From Strigops habroptila (lineage: Eukaryota > Chordata > Aves > Psittaciformes > Psittacidae), in the NCBI RefSeq assembly GCF_004027225.2, contig NC_044288.2, positions 23,260,744 through 23,324,743 on the forward strand: DNA of 64,000 nucleotides, written 5' to 3'. Of this stretch, positions 14,961 to 24,400 are shown one piece after another. A program made the translations under genes and the position numbers. Positions within the stretch are counted from its first letter, which is position 1. Each line of letters begins with the position of its first letter. The notes beneath the pieces are model-generated. The model saw only the letters and a program-made list of their open reading frames with translations, ran no database searches and was not told the DNA's origin.

Positions 14961-15173
14961 GAAGGCCCTTGAGTATGACTAATCTAATGTTTTGGCTCCC
15001 AATGCTAATCGCCGAAAGAGCTTGCCTCTCGGTGTGACACCCAGCGAGATCCACCACGGCCCAGGACAAGATCCTGCGGTGAATCCCTGCCTCACACCCC
15101 GCCAAACGCTGCAAAATCAGCACGGAATGGAGCAAGTATGGTTCTAATAGCACCAGAGAGCAGAGCTTTTCTT

Positions 15174-15193
15174 CCCCCCCCCCCCTTTTTTTT
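15174..15193. repeat. C12-T8 homopolymer tract
   Basis: Twelve C are followed directly by eight T on the plus strand. On the FGF18 sense strand this reads as A8 then G12. It is a simple sequence prone to length variation and sequencing error. Confidence 0.9.
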
Positions 15194-16231
15194 ATTATTT
15201 TATTGCTTTGGAAGCCTGCAAGCTCCAACTGTATAAATGCCAATAACTTTGTTTTAAGGCTGCTGAAGTAAGAGATCAGATTTTAGCAAGTGCTTTCCAG
15301 GCAGCCAGCCAAACTTTTTCTGATTCACTAAAAGCACCAAAAGGAGGGGTAGAGGGAGGGGGCTGGAGGGCTGATTAACTTCAGTTACCGCACAAGCGCA
15401 CAAAAATGTCTCCCCGCTGCAAAGGTGCCGTCACTGCAAGCCCGGCGCAGCCTGGGATTCCTTGGGCTTGGAAAAAAACCCACAGAAAACCCAAAAAAAC
15501 ACCCAACTGAAAACGCACCGGAGAAATAGAGCAAACACCTTCCAGCCGCAGGGTAATTTACAGCTGTGGATCCTCTCCTGATGAGGAGGCTCTGCTGGTT
15601 CCAGCTGCAGTTTTCAGAGGGGATAAGAAAAAAAGCTGTGACTACAGGTTTATTCTTTTTAAGGGGTGGAAGAGTTGGGGATGGGGCTGGTTTGGGATTT
15701 AGCTTGGCCAGAGGGACAGAGCCCCCCTTCAAGGCTGTGGCTGTGCTCACCCAGCACCATCCCTCACTTCTGCTGGGTATCTGCAGGGACGAGCAGGTGC
15801 AATCCCAGCCAAAGCACAGCGTGGGGCTGAGGGGTGCATGAATGGCCCCCAGCCCCATGGGATGGATGATGGGCTGGAGCCTCTGTAACAGCGGCACCTG
15901 CTCTGCCTGGTCCGCAGGTGGGTCTGCTCCAGGATACCTGGCTAAAATCCACATCCCAGGAGGTGTGTGGCCCCAGGGGTGTCAGGGGACAGCATCCACC
16001 CTGCACCCCCAGACACTGTCCCGGTCCGGCAGGCGCCGGGGCTGCAGAGCCTCACCGCTCAGGGTGTTCCTCCAACGGCTTCATTCCTGCTGAGGCAGGA
16101 TCAAAGGCAGGAGCTGACTTGGACGGCTTTCTATTGAATAATGGGGAGGGAAGCATGCAGCCTCCTTCTCCTGGCTTGGGAAACTCGTGTTTTTCAAAGT
16201 ATCAGTTTTTGGGAGTAAGTTCCCTAGGAAA

Positions 16232-16252
16232 GGGGGGGGGGGGGGGGGGGGG
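16232..16252. repeat. Poly(G) tract, 21 bases
   Basis: An uninterrupted run of 21 G on the plus strand lies about 410 bases downstream of FGF18 exon 2 in the gene's direction, where it reads as poly(C). A run this long can fold as a G-quadruplex on the plus strand and its exact length is uncertain in any assembly. Confidence 0.95.
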
Positions 16253-16661
16253 AAGAGAAGGCAAAAAAAAAAGAGGGCAAGCAGGAGAGCGCCTGCTCTT
16301 CCAAGGCAAGTGCATCAATCAACATTGTGCAAGGAGGAGAGTCCAGCACTCCCTCTCACATCATTAGCCAGGCTAATGCACTCCAGAGGATCCCACTACC
16401 GGCGCACCCGGCTGCGCCCCAGCCCACAGCCCGCAGCGATGCCTCAGCACAACCGGGCACCCAGCGGCAGCCCGGCGAGACGGGCAGCTCCGTTCGACGC
16501 TCCAGCATCTGCCGCGGGGATCGGTTTAATACGGCCATAAAAACTAGAGAGGAAAACAAGTGAAAGCCCTCGCCAAAATCTGGCTGGCACTCCGAGGTCA
16601 GCACGCCGCCTTTGTTTCTATTTTACAACCAAAAGCGAAAGAGGACAGAAAGGACACGTAC

Positions 16662-16698
16662 CTGTACCTGAAAGCACAGCAGCAGGAAATGTAAACAT
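16662..16698 (-). CDS. FGF18: FGF18 exon 2 (fibroblast growth factor 18, 37 nt)
   Basis: FGF18 is a secreted heparin-binding growth factor of the FGF8/17/18 group. It signals mainly through FGFR3 and other FGFRs in bone, cartilage, lung and brain development. On the minus strand this small exon follows a pyrimidine-rich acceptor (TTTTTTCTCCTCTCCAG) and ends at the donor GTACGT. It supplies one base completing the last codon of exon 1, then twelve codons reading CLHFLLLCFQVQ. This is the hydrophobic core and end of the family signal peptide, identical to the human stretch as I remember it. The next residues (VLAAEEN in the family) come from exon 3, outside the window. The exon is too short to appear as an open frame alone. 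Identification is firm because exon 1 joins it in phase. Confidence 0.93.
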
Positions 16699-16968
16699 CT
16701 GGAGAGGAGAAAAAACAAAAAAGCAACAAAAGATCAAATGATGCTGTAAAATGTTAAAGTTGATTATTATTTTTTTTTAGCTTTGTTTTTGTTTGTAATG
16801 TTTTAATGGGTGCAAAGCGATGCTCTGCTTATAGAAAGGCTCGGGTCCCCATTACCACCTGATTGCAAGGAAAACGCAACCGGAGCCTCCAAAATGAGAG
16901 TTTAATAAAAAATAAATGCAATAAAAAATAATAAAAAAAAATATTTCAAAATATGCCATAATCCTTAC
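16699..16968 (-). other. FGF18: FGF18 intron 1 (270 nt)
   Basis: This is a short intron between the two signal-peptide exons with donor GTAAGG and acceptor TCTCCAG. The first part downstream of exon 1 is very A/T-rich (about 16900-16960 on the plus strand) and there is a T-rich tract near 16770. I see no RNA gene in it. Confidence 0.85.
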
Positions 16969-17000
16969 AGGCAAGTGCAGGCGGAGAGCAGTGAATACAT
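16969..17000 (-). CDS. FGF18: FGF18 exon 1, coding part (start codon and first 10 2/3 codons)
   Basis: Translation starts at the minus-strand ATG whose first base is 17000. The frame reads MYSLLSACTC and then two bases (CT) before the donor GTAAGG. Spliced to exon 2 it gives MYSLLSACTCL-CLHFLLLCFQVQ. Human FGF18 begins MYSAPSACTCL, so the bird copy differs only at residues 4 and 5. The start context (GCG before ATG, purine at -3) is adequate. The exon sits at the edge of a strong CpG island, as expected for the first exon of a developmental gene. The mRNA start and the full 5' UTR cannot be fixed from sequence. Confidence 0.93.
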
Positions 17001-18100
17001 CGCTGGGCGAGGAGAGGGGGGAGGTCAGTGGCTTCACGCTAGCAGAGTGCAGTCCCCCACCGCCGCCCTGACATGGGAGCGATCCGGCCGGCGACCTCCG
17101 CTCCGCGCTGCTCCGCGCCGTTCCGCGCCGCCGAGAAGTTGTGGTACCGCCCGCTTTGCCTCCTCCGAGTGACTCGCTTAGGCATCAGCTCTCCTCTCCC
17201 CCTGTCTCTCCTCCTCCTCTCCCTCTCTCCGCCTTTGGGGGGAATGAAGGTGCTTATTGTCAGTAACTTCCTACCATGAGCAAGTGCCCCCCCCACGCTG
17301 CCCCCCCGGCCCGGCCCTGCGAGGCGGATGAAGCGTCTCGGCGGCCCCGCGCCCGCTCCGCGCCCCGCCGCTCCGCGCGGGCGGCATGGCGATGCGCGGG
17401 GCGCGGAGCGGGAGGCGGGACGGGGCGGGCACCGGCTGCGCGGAGGGATGGGCGGGAGCGAGGAGCGGCCGTCAGCGGGGCTTGTGAAATAGCGAGAGAA
17501 TAAAGAATAAGGCAGGGGGCGCGGGGGGAGCCGCGACGGAGCGGGCAGCGCCGCTGCCGCCCGAAACGCGACGGGAAACACACACACATCCCCCACACAC
17601 AACATACCGGCGGCTGCCGCTGCCCCCCGGCCCCGCTCCGTGCCGGCGGCAGCTCCGGTGCTCTCTTACCTCCGAGGGGCAGGAGCGCGTCCCGTCCCCG
17701 GCGCCCCCCAGGCTGGCGGCAGCGGGGTCCCGCCAGCCCCGGCGCGGCCCCCCCCGGGTCGGGGCACCCGCCGCCGCTCGGGCAGGGCAGGGCCGCGCCT
17801 GGCCGGGTCCATGAGCCCGGCACCGCTCCCACGACGGGATATTTACACCGGGGTCAGGTTGTCGGGGTTTGCCCGACGCTTCCCCGGCTGCGCTGCCCGC
17901 TCCGGCACGGCTCGCCTGCCCTCCAGCGGCCGCGCCGCCGCCGCGCACCCCGGCACGGCTCGGCTCGGCTCGGCTCGGCGGGGCCAGGCGCTCCTGCAGC
18001 CCGGGGAAACCGAGCGGGCTTCCCCTCCTTGCTTCTTGATTTATTTTTCAGGCAAAGGCAAAAATTCACACGCAGAGAGTGCGCGGTAACTCCTTCCCCG
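17001..18100 (-). promoter_or_regulatory. FGF18: FGF18 CpG island: presumed 5' UTR and promoter
   Basis: Just upstream of the FGF18 start codon the sequence becomes extremely GC- and CpG-rich for about 1 kb, then returns abruptly to ordinary composition near 18.1 kb. It contains GC boxes and a short CGGCT tandem repeat. I see no convincing TATA box at a defined distance, which fits a CpG-island promoter with dispersed starts. Long open frames here (for example 190 codons at 17260-17832 on the minus strand) are products of the GC richness and have no family resemblance. The extent and orientation are inferred from the adjacent exon. Confidence 0.7.
17956..17980. repeat. CGGCT pentanucleotide tandem repeat
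   Basis: Four perfect CGGCT units (17956-17975) are followed by a degenerate CGGCG unit within the FGF18 CpG island. It is a short microsatellite. Confidence 0.9.
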
Positions 18101-18535
18101 TCTCCGAAAGCTGGTTTATAGCAGACAAAACGCCAGGCACTGTTAACCTCCACGCATAGTCTAACTCTCCGAAGAGAGCCTAACATCAGTTAACACCTTA
18201 TTAAGTGAGAACATAACCATAGCTCATAACTCCAAGCTTTACCAATTCTCCACTCGAATAACAGCACGTTTGGGCCCTGCTGCTCCGTGCTCACTCCCAG
18301 ACACAAACACACAGCATCTTTAATCCCTGGAGTTCAGCACTGGGTACCCTTCAGGCACCAAATCACAGTGGCTTTCAGGCCACAGTTTCAGGCCCAAGAG
18401 GTACAGAAACATTAAGTTTGAAAACCAAGTGACCGAGGCAAGTTCTCATAAATCCTCAATATATTGATATACATGGATATGTCTAATGGACTTCACACTT
18501 CAGGGCTTATGGATCCACAAGTCAAAAGCCTTGGT
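18101..18535. other. Intergenic DNA, FGF18 upstream flank
   Basis: Ordinary-composition DNA between the CpG island and the first CR1 tail. I see no gene, RNA or repeat in it. Confidence 0.6.
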
Positions 18536-18597
18536 AAAGGTTGGACTTGATGATCTTTAAGGTCTTTTCCAACCTAGGTGATTCTATGATTTTATGA
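18536..18597 (+). mobile_element. CR1 LINE 3' tail fragment
   Basis: The sequence from TTGGTAAAGGTTGGACTTG to the terminal GATTCTATGATTTTATG matches the 3' end of avian CR1 retrotransposons, where a 'ttggacttgatgatctttaaggtcttttccaacc' type segment precedes the ATTCTATGA terminus. Only about 60 bases remain, typical of a severely 5'-truncated insertion. Confidence 0.85.
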
Positions 18598-19950
18598 AAA
18601 AATAAGTCCAAACCACTGTCCATTGCTGATGCCACCAACACCATTGGCACCCTGGCACCAACATGTCCCTGTTGTTGTCACAGTGGTCCCATGGCACCAT
18701 GCCACAGCTGAAGGTGGTTTCCAAGGATGGCCAAGAGCCATCACCCTGAGCCCTGCAAGTTGAGCTCACCAAGATGCCTGCACAGGAACGGTACCAACAG
18801 AACTTGGGGACTTGCAGGATAAGAGCATTTAGCTTAGATGTGAAAATATTCAATATATTCCTACTCGTCACCAATGTCTCTCTTCCTCAAAGCAGTGTGG
18901 GTGGGGAGTAACCCAGCGTACGCCACCTCATGCTGTTGGGCACTGCTCAGTCACCCACAGGAAAGGCACCAGTATAATCCAGTATAGTCCAGTGTCTGCC
19001 AAGTGAGGAGACCCTGCACAATGCACACAGCACCTCTGCAAAGCCAGAATGCAATAATTCCTCCCTAACACTCGCAGCTGCTCGTAGTCACCTGCAAGCA
19101 TGAGCTTTGATTGCTCCTTCTCACCTTTCCTGACCACCGAAACTCAGAGCAACCAGAAAATTCACCTGAACTGCCTCAGGAACGGCCCCAGGGCAGGAGT
19201 CGGGCTCTAATGGGTTTCTCTGGCCCTCCTCAGGTAATTTTTTCCACTTTACCCCTTCTTTAAACACAAATGCAAGGCTGTAAAATCAATCTGCCAGAAA
19301 TCATGTGCCGACTGGGAAGGTGGTAGAGGTTGGCTGTGGGAAGGCCACATGAGCTCCTGGAAAGGCCATCAAGCCTCCCACAGAGAGCCAGTGCATGACA
19401 GACCACACCAGACCAAGGACGTCCTCAGCTGAAACCAGATTTTCTCCTGCTCCACCAACAGCCCATGTCACTTTCTCTCTTCCCCATCCCAGAGTTATCC
19501 TTGAGAAAGCAGGATCCATGCAAAAAGCGGGTACCTGGAACTTGCTGTGATGATGCCAGCCTGCTGCGCTGTTACCATTAGGTTCATCCTGCCAAGCCAC
19601 AAAGCTCAGCCTTTCATACCAGTGACACTTCCTGCCAGTTTAAAGCATCGATTTTTGCCTTTCCACAAGAACAGACAACACTCGGCAACTGTAATATGGA
19701 AATCAGGGTGTTTTGGTGAGGTTTTCAAATCCAAAGGCAACCTGCCCCTCTCTCCCACATGAGCAGAGCCTTCAACACCCTGAGCTCACCAGCTGCTTTA
19801 TGTCACCAACATTTGGGCTGGCCCCAAGGACCTCAGAGTCTTTAACTAGGATGATGTTTTACACCCATGCACCCCAGTGATGCAAATGGTATCTAAGGGG
19901 GACTTCATGCTTTTCTACTGTTGGTCCTTCATAAGACCAGTCTGATGCAG
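18598..19950. other. Intergenic DNA without recognised features
   Basis: The stretch holds only short open frames on both strands with no recognisable protein family. I see no repeat, RNA gene or promoter that can be supported. Confidence 0.5.
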
Positions 19951-20262
19951 GAATCACAGAATTATCACAGAACTCTAGAACAGTTTGTGTTGGAAGGAAC
20001 CTTAAAGCTCCTCCAGTTCCAACCCCCTGCCACGGGCAGGGACACCTTCCACTAGAGCAGGTTGCTCCAAGCCCCTGTGTCCAACCTGGCCTTGAACACT
20101 GCCAGGGATGGGGCAGCCACAGCTTCTCTGGGCACCCTGTGCCAGCGCCTCAGCACCCTCACAGGGAAGAGCTTCTGCCTCAGAGCTCATCTCAATCTCC
20201 CTTCTGTCATTTTAAAGCCATTCCCCTTGTCCTGTCATTACTTGCTCTTATAAAAAGTGCCA
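19951..20262 (-). mobile_element. CR1 LINE 3' fragment (minus orientation)
   Basis: On the plus strand the element begins with the reversed CR1 terminus (GAATCACAGAATTATCACAG) and runs through the typical 3' region: the CCAACCCCCTGCCACGGGC segment, the AACACTGCCAGGGATGGGGC segment and the TGTCCTGTCATTAC segment. The copy is 5'-truncated at about 310 bases and carries no functional reverse transcriptase. It closely resembles the copies at 29.1-29.5 kb and 47.05-47.43 kb in opposite orientation. Confidence 0.93.
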
Positions 20263-21117
20263 TTGGTGATGCACTGGGGGAGGGATGGAAATCCCTACAG
20301 TGACCACAAGCATCTGTCCCGCCACTTCAGGGCTTTGCATCACAGAAGCCCCAAGCATCCCCTGCCTGCAAGAAAAGGCTCCTTGATAGAGACTGATGGC
20401 ATTGCTCAACACCTGAGCTAGCCCAGGACTGCAGGGCCCAGCTAGAGAAGTGATTTGTGAAGCTGCTGCTAACATTTATAACTTCAATTCCCCCAACAGC
20501 AGGGACAATTACAGCAGCGACAGCAGAGCTGTGAGCTACGCATGGAAAAACTCACCACACGCAATGCTGGCCCAGGCCGTGCCGTGTGCCGGCAGCATGG
20601 CTGCCTCCCACTGCCTCGTCCTGACTGGGCTCCAGCTGCCAAAGGGACTGGATCTGCACTCAGCAAAAGGCACCCAGACACCCCACATGGGGAGAATTGC
20701 CAGGGAGGGGTTTAAAGAGGGCACGTTGGATTTTCCTTTTTCCGATGATGAAAACATTTCACCTGCAATCACACACGAGTTCTTTAGTTAAACTAGATCC
20801 TCAGTTTGTGGCTCGATAACCTGACAAAGCCCTTCTTTGATCTTTAAACCCTCAAGAGTTATCCAGAGAATAATATCAATATTAGGTGAATCTCAGGCTA
20901 TCAGCCTTGAAGAACACAGTTGAGCACAGAAAATAGGTGAGGCAGTTCACATGTGTCTGTGGAAAAATAGAAATACCACTTAGCTGCATGTTGTTATGGA
21001 TATATGTGTATATATAATAATAAGAACTCTTCATCCATGCCTATTGCTTCTCTGCTGAACTCTGCTATTTGACTCAATTCCCAGTGATCTTATGATCACT
21101 ATTAGAGGGACCCTGCC
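20263..21117. other. Intergenic DNA, possibly with decayed ERV flank at its right end
   Basis: I recognise no gene. There is an AT-rich TATGTGTATATATAATAATAAG stretch near 21003-21025. Sequence close to the protease fragment that follows may be older retroviral DNA, but I cannot delimit it. Confidence 0.4.
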
Positions 21118-21245
21118 TCCAGCCAGGTGGAGGAAAGGGACAATCGGGTTTACTGGACTGTGTGGGTCAGATGGCCTGGCACATCAGTCCCACAGGAGTA
21201 TAAGGCTCTAGTAGATACCGGTGCACAGTGTATCCTGATAACACA
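21118..21245 (+). mobile_element. ERVL-like endogenous retrovirus protease fragment (decayed)
   Basis: In one plus-strand frame the segment encodes a short stretch ending in the aspartic protease active-site motif, read here as ALVDTGAQCILI (about 21207-21242). That motif marks the pro region of retroviruses. The surrounding words resemble the pro region of avian ERVL-like elements. The frame is closed by a TAG just upstream (about 21102) and a TGA right after the motif (21246-21248), so it is a non-functional relic. No gag, reverse transcriptase, integrase or env is seen nearby. Confidence 0.75.
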
Positions 21246-21249
21246 CTGA

Positions 21250-21475
21250 TGTTTTTAGTTATTGCTAAGTAATGTTTACTCTGATCAAAGACTTTTCAGT
21301 CTCATGCTCTGCCAGTGAGGAGGGGCACAAGAAGCCGGGAGGAAGCAGAGACAGGACACCTGACCCAAATTAGCCAAAGGGGTATTCCATACCACAGCAC
21401 GTCATGCCCAGTACAGAAACTGGGCAGCAGGTATATAAACTCGCCCAGCACAGCTAACTCCCACTGGAAAACGAA
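21250..21475 (+). mobile_element. ERVL-like LTR fragment with TATA box
   Basis: Directly after the protease fragment comes sequence typical of avian ERVL-family LTRs: a CTCATGCTCTGCCAGTGAGG segment, GGGGTATTCCATACCAC, a CRE-like ACGTCATGCCCAGTA, and a TATATAAAC promoter box at 21431-21439. The order pro fragment then LTR implies that most of pol and env has been deleted. The exact LTR ends and target-site duplication were not identified. Confidence 0.65.
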
Positions 21476-24400
21476 CACCTTTTTTTAAGCTGTTTATTTT
21501 TCATACAGCATACTCTGGGCATGAAGACCAGCACAGCATGGTCCCCAGAGCCTGATGTTCGTGACATTTTATTAAGCAAGACATAGTACAGGTAGTGTCT
21601 CTGCAGTGCCAGGTGCTCCCTGGGCTGTCCCAGGGTTACTACTACCTTTCACTCACCCATGCAAATGCCTGAATTAAGACTATGTTAGTAAGACAGTGCC
21701 TCGGTGGCTTGTTAGATTAGTGACTGCTCTTCAGCAGTTCAAATCAAAGCCTGAGCAGCACCAGATCTCACTTGCAGGGCTGTGAAGGTGCCCCCAGTGC
21801 AATGGGTTTCCCTTGCCCTGCTCCAGCGGTCCACAGCATCCAATGAGTGGCCATTTCACAGAGCATGAAACCCATTCACAAGGCCCAAGGACTTAGCAGC
21901 ATGCTTGAGCAGGACACGTCCCACCCACTGGATGTCGCTTTGGGACGTGAATGAGAAGCTGGCAGCAAAGGCCAGCACAGCATCCAACCTCACTGCACCT
22001 AGCACGCCGTGCCACCGGGGCCCTTTCTGCTTTGGAACTGAGATTTGAAGGAACAAGAAAAAACCTGGGCTGACATTTTCCAAAGACCAAGTTCAGCTCC
22101 TATATCTCAGCCAAACCTGTGTGCTGCTTGCCTTTGTCACATTCTGCATCTCCAGCCTTAGGTCGTTTTAATAGGCAGTTCTTACTGAAAATTAATGTAA
22201 GAAGATTTTTACATTTCAACTTTTGGAAGGGCTGTGATGTGTGTTTTGTCTTTATCCAGATTACACACAAAAAGGCAACTCCACCCCAAGGTCAGAAGGG
22301 ATTTTAGAAAGACTTTGCCATTAGCCTGGACCAGCGGGGAGGGAGAGGATGCTTCGCAGTTCCTGCCGTTTGCCAGAAGAGCCACCTCAAAAACACCCTG
22401 AACTGATACCTGGCAGGAGAGCAGTTAAGCCTTAGCACCATGACACACAGCCACAACCTTGCAGAAGGAACGTGAAGAGCAAACAGACAGGATTCGGATC
22501 CAGCCAGCCACAAAGCACCAGGCTAAAGGCCTGATTTGAAGTGCTGGAATCACAAAGCACATATATATAGATACTTATATACTTAACTCGAATGAAAATT
22601 CTGCAAGCATTTTGCAAGTCATCAGTGTGGTGGGTGGCAGCACCGCCACGAGCCCTGATGATACTCATATATGAGAGGACAGGGAAAGGCCGTACAAAAG
22701 GTTAACAAGCAAAGCTGCAATTTCTAAATGAAAATGCATCTCCCAAGACAGAGCCCTGCAAGTGACCACGCAGGATGGGTGCTTACCATGGGGCAGGTCA
22801 CAGCAGCCAGGAGCAGCAGAGGTGGGTGGCTTCGCTCACTTTCTGTAGCCCTCTGCAGCCCCTCACAGTGCAGCCCACCCCCTGCCTTGTCCAGGCAGCA
22901 GCAGAAGGCAGCAGCTCCATCCTCCTGCATCAGCATGGTCTGAAGACACGAGCAGCATGCGATGATTTGGTGTTTAGCCACTTGGTGCTTCGCAGCCATG
23001 GTTGGTCCCCAGCACCTTGCTTCACCACAGGACACCACACAACACCTGCGAGGCTGGAAAGGTGCTGGTGCTCAGCCCCTGAAGCTCCCAGATATCACTG
23101 CATACCAAAAGCACAGGGAAGGCTCACTTATCAGTTACCTCCAGATGGAATTCAGGTTTTAGCAGGCTGAAATTTCTCCCTGGACATAAACAAACCATAT
23201 GAGGAAAAGCAACCCAAACCATACACTGACAGCTTTTACATGGGGATTTCACCAAGCCCTGAGACAGATGAAAAGCCAGGGAGATCAGCACAGCCTCAAG
23301 ATGCGTCTGCAATTGCTCTGCTGGTTGCCTGGACTTTGACAACACATGGAGGCATAGGAAATGAACTGAAATGCTCAACAAAGGTGTAAATACAGCAAAA
23401 GCTGAAATGCCAAATTCCTACACCAAGAATTTGAAACATTAAATCGGAACATGCATAACAGAGCCTTCCTTCAACACACCAAAAAGAAAACCCAAACCAG
23501 TGCTTTTGCTGCTGGGTGCCTTATGTTCACTGAGTTTTTCGCTTGTGACTGTTGAGCTGTGCTTTATAAGCCCCACAAATCAGATGCCAACCTGGAACAC
23601 ATGACCTGCACCATGCCATGCCAGCCAGTGGGGACGGTAGCAGGAATTAGAGATGTTAATCCTGCAAATACAGAAGCACCAGTTCCTGTGGTGATTTCTT
23701 TTTAGCAAGAAGTATTTGCTATTTAATACCTGCTAGGAAGCCCAAACTGGAAAGAGGTGAAGGTCTCTGGAGCCTGGATAAAGACAATACGTCTATCATT
23801 CAGCATTAAGGAGAGGATAGCTGTGAGGAATAATTTGAAGCCCCTCGATGGTGAGCAAGAGCATACATATGGATGTATCCATCAGTCCAGCTCTGCTGGA
23901 GTTATCCCTGCCATGACCCAGGTAAGGCTTCTTTTGGCCACCAGAATGAAGAACGAAGAAGCACATTAATGCATGTCAAATACAAACAAACATAAACTAT
24001 CAGAATAATGGAACAATATAAAGAAATACAAATAATAGGTTATCAAGCATGGCAGCTTGCATTCTGTAGCATATAGAGCGGTAACAAACTGGGACAGCCT
24101 TCTGCTGACTGGGAGGGAGCTGGGGCAAGGAAGAGCACCAAGCCTTGGGAGGACAGAGCGGGCCAGGAAACCCCCAAAGCCCCCTCCAGCCAGCACAGCA
24201 CTACAAGAGACTGTCCCAGCTTCAGAGAGCAGGGATGCTCCCAAGAGCTTTGGCAGCCAACAGCCCTTCCCCAACTCCTCAGGAACGGAGGCAAGAGCGT
24301 CTCTTCCAGCTCTAGACCAGATACACATCTCAGCCCCACGTGAAGGGAGAACTCAGCACACAACCCTTACTCTGATATGTATCATTACTTTGTAAGGGAA

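Larger units (their letters stand above)
1..16661 (-). other. FGF18: FGF18 intron 2, 5' part (runs off the left edge)
   Basis: This is the stretch after the exon 2 donor GTACGT. I looked on the minus strand for the next FGF18 exon (the one starting VLAAEENVDF in the family) and found no match, so intron 2 is longer than 16.6 kb and continues outside the window. I recognise no CR1 or LTR repeat in it. It holds many short open frames with no family resemblance, a C12-T8 tract at 15174-15193, a G21 homopolymer at 16232-16252, and several AT-rich low-CpG blocks (about 4310-4460, 6120-6700 and 14640-14960) that look like candidate regulatory DNA. No RNA gene was recognised. Confidence 0.75.

Noticed and set aside
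15041..15080. Similarity of GGCCCAGGACAAGATCCTGC to the reverse of part of FGF18 exon 3 (VLGRRI region)
   Set aside because: Only a few bases agree and the surrounding frame does not encode the family sequence.
17260..17832. 190-codon minus-strand frame in the FGF18 CpG island
   Set aside because: Low-complexity Gly/Pro/Arg/Ala composition in very GC-rich DNA with no family match.
20062..20253. Similar open frames (MLQAPVSNLALNTARDG-type) at 20062-20253 (+), 29162-29389 (-) and 47108-47335 (-), looking like a small protein family
   Set aside because: All three are the antisense reading of CR1 3' ends, so the likeness comes from the repeat and not from a gene.
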